This document shows positions 33,704-41,589 of a stretch of DNA of 64,000 bases, in pieces. The notes under the pieces were generated by a model. That model had not been told where the DNA came from and made no database searches. It saw only the letters and a list, made by a program, of their open reading frames with translations. The DNA is from Mangrovimonas sp. YM274 (GTDB lineage: Bacteria > Bacteroidota > Bacteroidia > Flavobacteriales > Flavobacteriaceae): NCBI RefSeq assembly GCF_030908385.1, contig NZ_CP133091.1, positions 3,343,501 through 3,407,500 on the forward strand, in the 5' to 3' direction. A program made the translations under genes and the position numbers. Every line of letters begins with the position of its first letter. Position 1 is the first letter of the stretch.

Positions 33704-36229
33704 TTGAAGCAAACTTTTAAATATATATTGGTTTTCCTTTCCTTCGCTTACCTACTAGCATCCTGTAATGTGATGAAGCGTGTTGGTGAAGATCAATTTC
33801 TGCTTTCAGGAAATACTACTATGGTCAACGGAAAAAAGGTAAACACCGAGGCCATCAACAATTCCTATTATCAAAAACCAAACGGAAAACTTTTAGGCTA
33901 CCCTTTGCGCTTACACATTTACAATTTGGCAAGACCCAATTTGGATTCTATCCTTAAAGACAAAATTTACAACAACCCTAAAAAATTAGCTTGGAAAACG
34001 CAATTGCTTTCCAGAAAGCAGTTGGATAAAGATATACAATCTCGATTAGCATTTAACAATTGGCTGAAGAAAACAGGAGAAGCTCCAGTAATTGTCGATT
34101 TACCCAAAACCGAAAAAACCACCACCAACCTCAGTCGCTATTTTATTAGTAACGGCTGGTTTGATGTACAAACCTCATATAGTATTGCCAAAACGGATAA
34201 CAGACGGGCCAGCATTACTTATTTTGTTGAAACCGGCCAGCCTTATATTCTAGACAGCATTTCTGAGAAAATTGCCTCACCGGTAGTTGATTCCTTATAC
34301 CAAAACTTAAAAAAGGAATCCTTGATAAAATCAGGCGACCAATACAAAGAAACCAATTTCACCAACGAGCGAGAACGCCTAACAACAGCCTTCAGAAATT
34401 CGGGGCTCTTTCATTTTGGACAAGATTATATCTCCTATGATATTGATACCATAGGCTCCAGCAAAAAGGTATATACCGACCTTATCATCAAGAATAGAAG
34501 TATTCGATACGAAGATTCCATAGCCAGGGTTCCTTTTAAAATCTACAAAATTAAAGAGGTTAATATTTATACGGACTACACCTATGAAAACAAGGAATCC
34601 GCGACACTGGATTCGGTAGAATACAAAGGGTATAAATTGTTCAGTTACGATAAATTACGGTATCGCCCAAGAGCCCTTACCGATGCGATCTTTATCTCAA
34701 AAGGAGAACTTTTTAGGGATTTAGACCGAACAAGAACCTATCGCTACTTAACCGATTTACAAGTATTTCGATACCCCAATATTGAGTATATCGAGAATCC
34801 GAAAGACACAACCCTTACAGCTAACATCTATTTATCTCCCAAGAAGAAATATGACCTAGGGTATGACTTTAATATCAGTCAAAGTAACATACAAACCATT
34901 GGCCTTTCATTTACAGGAGGTTTGGTTATTAGAAATGTATTTCGAGGTGCCGAAAGGTTGGAAGTTTCGGCCTTAGGATCTATTGGCTCCTCCAAAGACG
35001 CCTCTGTTGCTCAAGATCAATTTTTTGACATTAATGAAGCCGGAGGAAATATCAAACTCACCATTCCTCGCATTTTCTTCCCAATCAGAACCAATAAAAT
35101 CATTCCTAAATACATGTCGCCCAGCACTCGTATTTCAATTGGCGCCACCACACAAAGAAATATTGGATTGGACAAACAAACCTTAAATGGAACTTTAAAT
35201 TATAAATGGAATCCTTCCAAAAGAACAACCAATAGCCTGGATTTTTTCAATCTTCAATTTGTAAAAAATCTTAACCCAAACAATTACTTTGGAGTTTACC
35301 AAAACTCTTACAACACCCTAAACGACATTGCCGGAAGCATTGATTACAATAACGGAAACGACTTGGATTATCCTGGCCAGACAGATCAATTTATAAATGA
35401 CGTTTTAACGGGGAATACTTCCCTGACGCCTAGCGACGATGACTTCGAAACTGTTTCTGCCATAAATGAACGTAAAGACCGTTTGACCGAAAACAACCTT
35501 ATTTTGGCATCCAATTTCAATTATGTATTGAACAAAAGAGAAAATATCTTTGATAATGATTTTTCTATTTTCCGTTTTAAATTTGAACTTGCGGGTCCCT
35601 TACTCAATACATTTTCAAGATGGAGCGGCTCTCAAAAAAATGCAAATGACCAATACGAAATATTTGGCGTAGCCTTTTCGCAATATGTAAAGGGCGAACT
35701 TGATTACGTAAAATATTGGGATATCGGTAAAAAAAATATAGTTGCTGTACGCAGCTATTTAGGTATGGCCATCCCCTATGGCAATTCCAATAGCATACCT
35801 TTCTCCAAAAGTTTCTTTGCCGGTGGACCTAACGACATTAGAGCATGGACCGCCTATAACCTTGGACCGGGTAGTTCGCAATCCATCAACGAATTCAACG
35901 AAGCCAATATGAAAATAACCCTAAGTCTTGAAGAACGCTTTAATATCTTGGGCAACCTCAACGGAGCAGTGTTTGTTGATGCCGGAAATATTTGGAATAT
36001 TGCCGATAATGTTAATGATGACAAAGCAACTTTTAGTGATATTGATTCTCTAAAAGATATTGCTATTGGGTCTGGAATTGGTTTACGTTACGACTTCCGT
36101 TTTTTCGTGTTAAGAAGTGATATTGGTTTTAAAACCTATGACCCTTCATACGATTTGGGCGAACGTTGGTTTAAAGATTATAATTTCGCAAATGCCGTTT
36201 ATAACATAGGAATTAACTACCCTTTCTAA
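33704..36229 (+). CDS. tamL: TamL: Omp85-family outer-membrane assembly protein, lipoprotein form of TamA
   Basis: An 841-residue Omp85-family protein. The N-terminus is a lipoprotein signal, LVFLSFAYLLASC with C21, which defines the Bacteroidota TamL variant of TamA. POTRA-like repeats fill about 150-440 (SISEKIASPVVDSL, FRYPNIEYIENPKDTTLTANIYL), and the barrel begins near 445 (KYDLGYDFNISQSNIQTIG) and ends in YNIGINYPF with terminal Phe. The 'FFAGGPNDIRAW' stretch is the lid-loop motif of the family. It works with TamB in inserting outer-membrane proteins or moving lipids. The start codon is TTG 33704: the signal peptide requires it, the promoter box is just upstream, and no ATG precedes the lipobox. 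Confidence 0.9.
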   Translation: MKQTFKYILVFLSFAYLLASCNVMKRVGEDQFLLSGNTTMVNGKKVNTEAINNSYYQKPNGKLLGYPLRLHIYNLARPNLDSILKDKIYNNPKKLAWKTQLLSRKQLDKDIQSRLAFNNWLKKTGEAPVIVDLPKTEKTTTNLSRYFISNGWFDVQTSYSIAKTDNRRASITYFVETGQPYILDSISEKIASPVVDSLYQNLKKESLIKSGDQYKETNFTNERERLTTAFRNSGLFHFGQDYISYDIDTIGSSKKVYTDLIIKNRSIRYEDSIARVPFKIYKIKEVNIYTDYTYENKESATLDSVEYKGYKLFSYDKLRYRPRALTDAIFISKGELFRDLDRTRTYRYLTDLQVFRYPNIEYIENPKDTTLTANIYLSPKKKYDLGYDFNISQSNIQTIGLSFTGGLVIRNVFRGAERLEVSALGSIGSSKDASVAQDQFFDINEAGGNIKLTIPRIFFPIRTNKIIPKYMSPSTRISIGATTQRNIGLDKQTLNGTLNYKWNPSKRTTNSLDFFNLQFVKNLNPNNYFGVYQNSYNTLNDIAGSIDYNNGNDLDYPGQTDQFINDVLTGNTSLTPSDDDFETVSAINERKDRLTENNLILASNFNYVLNKRENIFDNDFSIFRFKFELAGPLLNTFSRWSGSQKNANDQYEIFGVAFSQYVKGELDYVKYWDIGKKNIVAVRSYLGMAIPYGNSNSIPFSKSFFAGGPNDIRAWTAYNLGPGSSQSINEFNEANMKITLSLEERFNILGNLNGAVFVDAGNIWNIADNVNDDKATFSDIDSLKDIAIGSGIGLRYDFRFFVLRSDIGFKTYDPSYDLGERWFKDYNFANAVYNIGINYPF

Positions 36230-36319
36230 CCTCTTTTTTTCTATTTAGTGCGATAACGTTTTAGTGCAATTTTAATGCAACAATGCTCAATTTCAGTCCT
36301 AGATGTGCAAAAAATTGAT

Positions 36320-36327
36320 TACTTTTG
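36320..36327 (+). promoter_or_regulatory. Promoter -7 box of fbaA
   Basis: TACTTTTG, exact TAnnTTTG, 32 bases before the ATG at 36360. Confidence 0.62.
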
Positions 36328-36359
36328 AACTTACTATTTCAACATAAAATACACTAAAA

Positions 36360-37427
36360 ATGAGTCACAATATCAAAGCAGGAGTTGCTACAGGAAAAGA
36401 AGTTCAGGAAATTTTCAAACTTGCCAAAGAAAAAGGGTTTGCCCTTCCAGCAGTCAACGTTATTGGTTCTAACACCATCAATGGTGTGTTGGAAACAGCG
36501 GCAGCACTTAATGCCCCTGTCATTATCCAGTTTTCTAACGGAGGTGCACAATTTAATGCCGGTAAAGGATTGAGCAATGAGGGGCAAAAAGCAGCTATTG
36601 CCGGATCTATTGCAGGTGCTAAACACATCCATGAAATGGCCTTGGCCTATGGGGTACCAGTAATCCTTCATACAGACCACTGTGCAAAAAAATTATTGCC
36701 TTGGATTGACGGCTTGTTAGATGCTAGTGAAAAGCACTTTGCTGAAACAGGAAAACCTCTATACAGCTCTCATATGATCGATTTAAGTGAAGAGCCTCTA
36801 GAAGAAAACATTGAAATTTGTAAGACCTACCTTGAGCGCATGAGCAAGATGGGAATGACCTTGGAAATCGAGTTGGGTATTACAGGTGGTGAAGAAGATG
36901 GGGTTGACAACACCGATGTTGATGATTCAAAATTATACACACAACCAGAAGAGGTAGCTTATGCTTATGAAGAATTGAGCAAAGTAAGTGATCAATTTAC
37001 TATTGCCGCTGCGTTTGGAAATGTACACGGGGTTTACAAACCAGGTAACGTAAAATTGACTCCAAAAATCCTTAAAAACTCTCAAGAGTATATTTCTGAA
37101 AAATATAATGTACCTCACAACCATATCGATTTTGTATTCCACGGCGGTTCAGGTTCTACTGTTGAAGAAATTAGAGAGGCTATTGGATACGGTGTTATCA
37201 AAATGAATATTGATACTGATATGCAATATGCATTCATGAGCGGAATTCGCGATTATATGGCGGATAACAAAGACTATTTACAAGCTCAAATTGGTAATCC
37301 AGAAGGTGACGACGTACCAAACAAAAAATACTACGACCCTAGAGTATGGTTGCGTTCAGGAGAAAATACGTTTGTAGAACGATTAAAAAAGGCATTTGAA
37401 GACCTTAATAATGTAAATACTTTATAA
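36360..37427 (+). CDS. fbaA: Fructose-bisphosphate aldolase, class II
   Basis: A 355-residue zinc aldolase that splits fructose 1,6-bisphosphate into two triose phosphates. Zinc and substrate motifs: HTDHCAKK (zinc His near 107-110), ELGITGGEEDGVDN (catalytic and loop residues), FGNVHGVYKPGNVK (zinc His) and FHGGSGSTVEE (zinc His, phosphate). This is the E. coli FbaA type (class IIA). Its TAA stop codon is part of the promoter box of accD. Normal length; start supported by the promoter. Confidence 0.97.
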   Translation: MSHNIKAGVATGKEVQEIFKLAKEKGFALPAVNVIGSNTINGVLETAAALNAPVIIQFSNGGAQFNAGKGLSNEGQKAAIAGSIAGAKHIHEMALAYGVPVILHTDHCAKKLLPWIDGLLDASEKHFAETGKPLYSSHMIDLSEEPLEENIEICKTYLERMSKMGMTLEIELGITGGEEDGVDNTDVDDSKLYTQPEEVAYAYEELSKVSDQFTIAAAFGNVHGVYKPGNVKLTPKILKNSQEYISEKYNVPHNHIDFVFHGGSGSTVEEIREAIGYGVIKMNIDTDMQYAFMSGIRDYMADNKDYLQAQIGNPEGDDVPNKKYYDPRVWLRSGENTFVERLKKAFEDLNNVNTL

Positions 37428-37432
37428 ATTTG
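37425..37432 (+). promoter_or_regulatory. Promoter -7 box of accD, overlapping the fbaA stop codon
   Basis: TAAATTTG, exact TAnnTTTG. Its first three bases are the fbaA stop codon (37425-37427). Expected start near 37439, leader about 25 bases. Confidence 0.58.
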
Positions 37433-37463
37433 CACCCGAAATAATTAACTAAAATTAGTTTTA

Positions 37464-38321
37464 ATGTCTTGGTTTAAAAGAAAAACAAAAGGGATTACTA
37501 CCACTACCGAAGAAAAAAAGGACACCCCCAAAGGCCTTTGGTACAAATCCCCTACGGGTAAAATTGTAGACACAGAAGAGTTGGAAAAGAATTTTTATGT
37601 GAGTCCAGAAGACGATTATCACGTAAGAATTGGGAGCAAGGAGTATTTCGAAATTTTATTCGATGACAATAAGTTTGAAGAACTGGATGCAAACCTAACT
37701 TCTAAAGATCCTTTAAAATTTGAAGATACCAAAAAATACCCAGACCGTTTAAAGTCAGCTCAAGAGAAGACCAAATTAAAAGATGCTGTAAGAACAGCTG
37801 TTGGTAAATCGAAAGGGAAAGACTTGGTGGTTGCCTGTATGGATTTTGCGTTTATTGGAGGTTCTATGGGAAGCGTTGTTGGTGAAAAAATTGCCCGCGC
37901 TGCAGATTATTCCCTAAAAAACAATGTGCCATTAATGATCATTTCCAAATCTGGAGGTGCCCGTATGATGGAAGCCGCTTTGTCCTTAATGCAATTAGCT
38001 AAAACTTCTGTGAAGTTAGCACAATTGGCAGAGGCCAAAATCCCTTACATTTCTCTTTGTACCGATCCAACTACTGGAGGTACTACGGCGTCATTCGCCA
38101 TGTTGGGAGACATCAACATTGCAGAGCCGGGAGCCTTGATAGGTTTTGCTGGTCCTAGGATTGTAAGAGACACCACAGGTCAGGAATTGCCTGAAGGATT
38201 CCAAACTTCAGAGTTCTTGTTGGAACACGGTTTCTTGGATTTTATTTCGCATAGAAAGAATCTTAAAAACAAAGTCAACCAATACATTGACTTAATCACA
38301 AATCAGCCCTTAAGGGCATAA
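37464..38321 (+). CDS. accD: Acetyl-CoA carboxylase carboxyltransferase subunit beta
   Basis: A 285-residue beta subunit of the carboxyltransferase that makes malonyl-CoA for fatty-acid synthesis. Crotonase-like motifs are intact: [31 protein letters not shown], and [20 protein letters not shown], plus [14 protein letters not shown]. The E. coli subunit starts with a four-cysteine zinc ribbon; here the matching region (about residues 25-60, [13 protein letters not shown] and [15 protein letters not shown]) has no cysteine at all. The fold seems kept without zinc. The ATG 37464 is supported by the promoter. A strong terminator follows. Its partner accA is not in the window. Confidence 0.96.
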   Translation: MSWFKRKTKGITTTTEEKKDTPKGLWYKSPTGKIVDTEELEKNFYVSPEDDYHVRIGSKEYFEILFDDNKFEELDANLTSKDPLKFEDTKKYPDRLKSAQEKTKLKDAVRTAVGKSKGKDLVVACMDFAFIGGSMGSVVGEKIARAADYSLKNNVPLMIISKSGGARMMEAALSLMQLAKTSVKLAQLAEAKIPYISLCTDPTTGGTTASFAMLGDINIAEPGALIGFAGPRIVRDTTGQELPEGFQTSEFLLEHGFLDFISHRKNLKNKVNQYIDLITNQPLRA

Positions 38322-38322
38322 T

Positions 38323-38354
38323 AAAAAAAGCGACCTTTTCAGGTCGCTTTTTTT
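38323..38354 (+). terminator. Terminator after accD
   Basis: Stem AAAAAAAGCGACCT/AGGTCGCTTTTTTT with a TTTC loop; it begins one base after the stop codon. Confidence 0.93.
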
Positions 38355-38419
38355 ATTTCCATTTACTTCCAATCCCTTTTCCTAATTCATCCAATGTTAA
38401 AAAGATTTAACTGAACAGC

Positions 38420-38457
38420 TTACCAATATTTCTTGTAAAAAATATCCTAATTGGTAA
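38420..38457. repeat. Inverted repeat upstream of the PNGase-F-like gene
   Basis: Perfect arms TTACCAAT (38420-38427) and ATTGGTAA (38450-38457) separated by 22 bases, 30 bases before the ATG. It could be an operator or a leader hairpin. No exact promoter box was found here (the closest is TAACTTG from 38455). Confidence 0.4.
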
Positions 38458-38486
38458 CTTGCCGTACAATTAACCAAATTTTTAGC

Positions 38487-41003
38487 ATGAAATATACCTA
38501 TTCCCTAAAAAGCCAACTACTTTTTAGTCTACTGTTTTTGACATTCTTTATGGGAATGTCCCAATCCAATCAATACCTTCACTTCGACGGTGTTGATGAT
38601 TATGCTTCTTTACCTAATGGCGCACAGTTTATCAATGGCAGTAACACCATTACCATGGCAGGCTGGTTCTATACAGATGAACTAGGCTATGCCCAAGGCA
38701 TGATGGGCATTAGAGGAGGTGGAACCGGTGATGGCGAAATGTATGTGAACCAAAAATCTAATGGAGGTCTTGAATGCCGATTGGTGACAACAGCAGGGTT
38801 TCATAATATAACGCTTCCTGACGGCACCATTGTAGCAGGGCAATGGCAACATGTCACATGGGTATATAACCAAACTTCCCTTGAACTATTTATTGACGGT
38901 GTTTCTATAGCTACAACCCCTGCATCTGGTGTATTTTCATCTACCGACAGACCCTTTACAATAGGAAAATCCATTCTAGCAAGTTACAACTTTGTATTTC
39001 CAGGAAGAGCCGATGAAGTATCCCTCTGGAACAAGGCCTTGACACAAGCCGAAATTCAGGACATGATTGCCAATGAATTGACTGGCGATGAAGCCAACCT
39101 TCAAGTTTATTACAAATTCAACCAAGGAACCCCAGGGGGAAACAACACTAGCATCACACAATTGATGGACATTAGCGGAGAGGAAAATAAAAATGCTACT
39201 TTAAACAATTTTGCCCTCGATGGAGACACCTCCAATTTCAATGGCGAATTAGAAGCTACTTTTCAGGCAATCAATTTCCCTCAAATTCCTTCAAAGTTAA
39301 TTACAGACACTCCTTTTCAACTTCAAGCAACAGTTAATTCCAATCTTCCTATCACTTATGAAATCATTTCAGGTCCAGCCACAATTAATGGAGATATCCT
39401 TACTCTAGACGGTGTTGCCGGAGAGGTTACCGTTAAGGCGAGTCAACCAGGAAATGACATCTATGAGCCAGCAGAAGACATCGTGATTACCTTTGCTGTT
39501 TTAGATCCAGATGCTGTTTTAGCTGAAGCTGAAATATTACATCCCTTAGCTGGAAACGCGTACACTTCAAGCTTAATGCCCATTCAAATTGCCTTTAGAG
39601 CAGACATACCATATACTGAACTATTTTCAATTGCATCAATTACCGCAACCGTTGACGGTGAAGAAATATCCTTAACGAGTTACGGAAACGGTTATTATAC
39701 AGGATGGTGGACACCTAGCTCTTTTGGAAACCATAATCTAGAAGTTACCTCTACCAACAATTTTGGAGCCGAAGGGAGCCATACAAGTACTTTCAACTTG
39801 ACCTCAACAACATCTGCCCAAACAATTAATGCTACTGAAGATGTATGGGTTTATGGTGACGTCCCTTCTGTTACTGTAGAAACGGACCTCCCAAGTTTTG
39901 TTGGTGCTTTTAATGACATTTCGGGAACTCTTTTTATAGACTGCCCTGCAGGTGGCTGCGATCCTTGGGATAGAATCTCTTCTATTGAGGTATTAGGCAA
40001 AGATGGTCAATGGTATGAAATCATTCGTTATTTAACTCCTTACGGCGTAAGCTGTCAACACGAAATTGACCTTACCGATTTCATGTCCTTACTACGTGGA
40101 AAAACAAAATTCAGAGTGAATCTTGGAACCACAGGAAATGGTTTTCTTTACACACTACAATTGAGTTATACGCCAGGAACTCCAGAAAATGCATACAGTC
40201 AAGTTCAAAAACTATGGCATGGCACCTATCAATTTGGAGATATGGCCAACTTACAACCTACTGAAGATTTGACCAAAACTTTTCCCGAAAACACACAATC
40301 TGCCAAAATCAAGCTGGTATCTACTGGACATGGTTGGGGTGGCAGTAATACGGGAAATGCTGCAGAATTCAAACAAAATACCCATCATATTTGGGTAGAC
40401 GACGAGCAAACTTTTACCCAACTCAATTGGATGGACTGCGATCCTAACCCTGACAATTGTAGCCCACAATACGGAACTTGGTACTACAATAGAGCTGGAT
40501 GGTGCCCAGGAAGCATTGCTCAATTTTTTGAATACGACATGACCCCATATATCAACAATTCTTCAGTTGATCTTGATTATGTTTTCGACGAGAGTTATAT
40601 AGACTATTGCCACCCTAGCAATCCAGATTGCATTAGCGGTGTTACAGGGTGCGAAGATTGTAATGACGGCTACAACCCACACCTAAAAGTAAATTCCTTC
40701 TTGATTTCTTTCGGGTCATCTCCTATGGACCTATCTTTAGGTATTGACGACCTTACTGTGACAAATAATATGCATATGTATCCTAATCCTTCGGCGGGGA
40801 CTTTCTTTGTAGAGTTTAACAATGACCTTCAAGCTGACACTATTGAAGTTTCCGATATTACAGGAAGATCTATCCTTCAAACATCTCTTAGCAACGGTAC
40901 AACCCTAAAGCAAATCAACCTTGATGGAAAAGCAGGCATTTATTTGGTGAGCCTAAAAAGGGGAGCCACAGTTTTAGGTACAAAACGTTTAGTTATAGAA
41001 TAA
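38487..41003 (+). CDS. Secreted LamG plus PNGase-F-like glycoamidase with T9SS sorting domain
   Basis: An 838-residue exported protein. Layout: signal peptide 1-25; a LamG/concanavalin-like lectin domain about 28-195 (YLHFDGVDDYASL, GRADEVSLWNKAL); an Ig-like repeat about 270-340 (TYEIISGPATING); a linker with a second beta domain about 345-440; a PNGase-F-like domain about 445-745; a T9SS type A sorting domain about 765-838 (MYPNPSAGTFFVEF). In the PNGase part, CDPWDRISSIEVLGKDGQWYEI and TYYNRAGWCPG-like stretches match the flavobacterial glycosidase; by eye D495 and E627 match the essential Asp and one Glu, while the second Glu is L554. It should remove N-linked glycans from glycoproteins outside the cell. 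Start ATG 38487 fits the signal peptide. Confidence 0.85.
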   Translation: MKYTYSLKSQLLFSLLFLTFFMGMSQSNQYLHFDGVDDYASLPNGAQFINGSNTITMAGWFYTDELGYAQGMMGIRGGGTGDGEMYVNQKSNGGLECRLVTTAGFHNITLPDGTIVAGQWQHVTWVYNQTSLELFIDGVSIATTPASGVFSSTDRPFTIGKSILASYNFVFPGRADEVSLWNKALTQAEIQDMIANELTGDEANLQVYYKFNQGTPGGNNTSITQLMDISGEENKNATLNNFALDGDTSNFNGELEATFQAINFPQIPSKLITDTPFQLQATVNSNLPITYEIISGPATINGDILTLDGVAGEVTVKASQPGNDIYEPAEDIVITFAVLDPDAVLAEAEILHPLAGNAYTSSLMPIQIAFRADIPYTELFSIASITATVDGEEISLTSYGNGYYTGWWTPSSFGNHNLEVTSTNNFGAEGSHTSTFNLTSTTSAQTINATEDVWVYGDVPSVTVETDLPSFVGAFNDISGTLFIDCPAGGCDPWDRISSIEVLGKDGQWYEIIRYLTPYGVSCQHEIDLTDFMSLLRGKTKFRVNLGTTGNGFLYTLQLSYTPGTPENAYSQVQKLWHGTYQFGDMANLQPTEDLTKTFPENTQSAKIKLVSTGHGWGGSNTGNAAEFKQNTHHIWVDDEQTFTQLNWMDCDPNPDNCSPQYGTWYYNRAGWCPGSIAQFFEYDMTPYINNSSVDLDYVFDESYIDYCHPSNPDCISGVTGCEDCNDGYNPHLKVNSFLISFGSSPMDLSLGIDDLTVTNNMHMYPNPSAGTFFVEFNNDLQADTIEVSDITGRSILQTSLSNGTTLKQINLDGKAGIYLVSLKRGATVLGTKRLVIE

Positions 41004-41101
41004 TCCAAAAAGACAATTAATGATAGACACCTTTCAAGCAGCACAAAAATTATTAAAAAATCATTTTTTGGATCATTATCTTATAAATGATTTAAAATTA
41101 C

Positions 41102-41109
41102 TATATTTG
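41102..41109 (+). promoter_or_regulatory. Promoter -7 box of rpsO
   Basis: TATATTTG, exact TAnnTTTG, 55 bases before the ATG; expected leader about 48 bases. An inverted repeat AAATCATTT/AAATGATTT (41058-41093) lies just upstream and may close the previous transcript. Confidence 0.63.
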
Positions 41110-41163
41110 CCGCTTGAAAGAAACCCTTTCATAGTACATAAAAATCATTAAAACAATATTGGA

Positions 41164-41433
41164 ATGTATTTAAGTAAAGAAAAGAAAGAAGAAATCTTCG
41201 AAAAGTACGGAACTGGGAAAAATGACACAGGAAGTGCTGAGGGGCAAATTGCATTGTTCACTTACAGAATTAACCACCTAACAGAACACTTAAAAAAGAA
41301 TCGTAAAGATTTTAACACTGAGCGTTCTTTGGTAAAACTAGTAGGTAAGCGTCGTTCTTTGCTGGATTATTTGACTAAGAAAGATATCTTAAGATACCGT
41401 GCTATCGTTAAAGAATTAGGATTAAGAAAATAA
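41164..41433 (+). CDS. rpsO: 30S ribosomal protein S15
   Basis: An 89-residue S15, which binds the central domain of 16S rRNA early in assembly. Typical sequence: GTGKNDTGSAEGQIALFTYRI, the RNA-contact segment LTEHLKKNRKDFNTERSL, and GKRRSLLDYLTKKD. Full length. It is separated from pnp by a terminator, so pnp needs its own promoter or read-through, as in many bacteria where rpsO-pnp are neighbours. Confidence 0.98.
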   Translation: MYLSKEKKEEIFEKYGTGKNDTGSAEGQIALFTYRINHLTEHLKKNRKDFNTERSLVKLVGKRRSLLDYLTKKDILRYRAIVKELGLRK

Positions 41434-41437
41434 TTGT

Positions 41438-41465
41438 AAAAAGAGGCTTTATGCCTCTTTTTTTT
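41438..41465 (+). terminator. Terminator after rpsO
   Basis: Stem AAAAAGAGGC/GCCTCTTTTT with TTTAT loop, followed by T-run; starts 5 bases after the stop codon. Confidence 0.9.
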
Positions 41466-41589
41466 ATTTATATATTAGCTCAAGCGAAAGAGTTTAAAAT
41501 TCGCATAAGAAGCTCATAATAGTTTTTCATTGGTCATCACAACAACTACAACAACACAACGACCATTGTTTAATTAGAATAAAATATTT

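Noticed and set aside
41058-41093. AAATCATTT/AAATGATTT inverted repeat before rpsO as a terminator of the glycoamidase gene
   Set aside because: The stem is purely A/T-rich with an 18-base loop and no T-run; mentioned only as context for the rpsO promoter.
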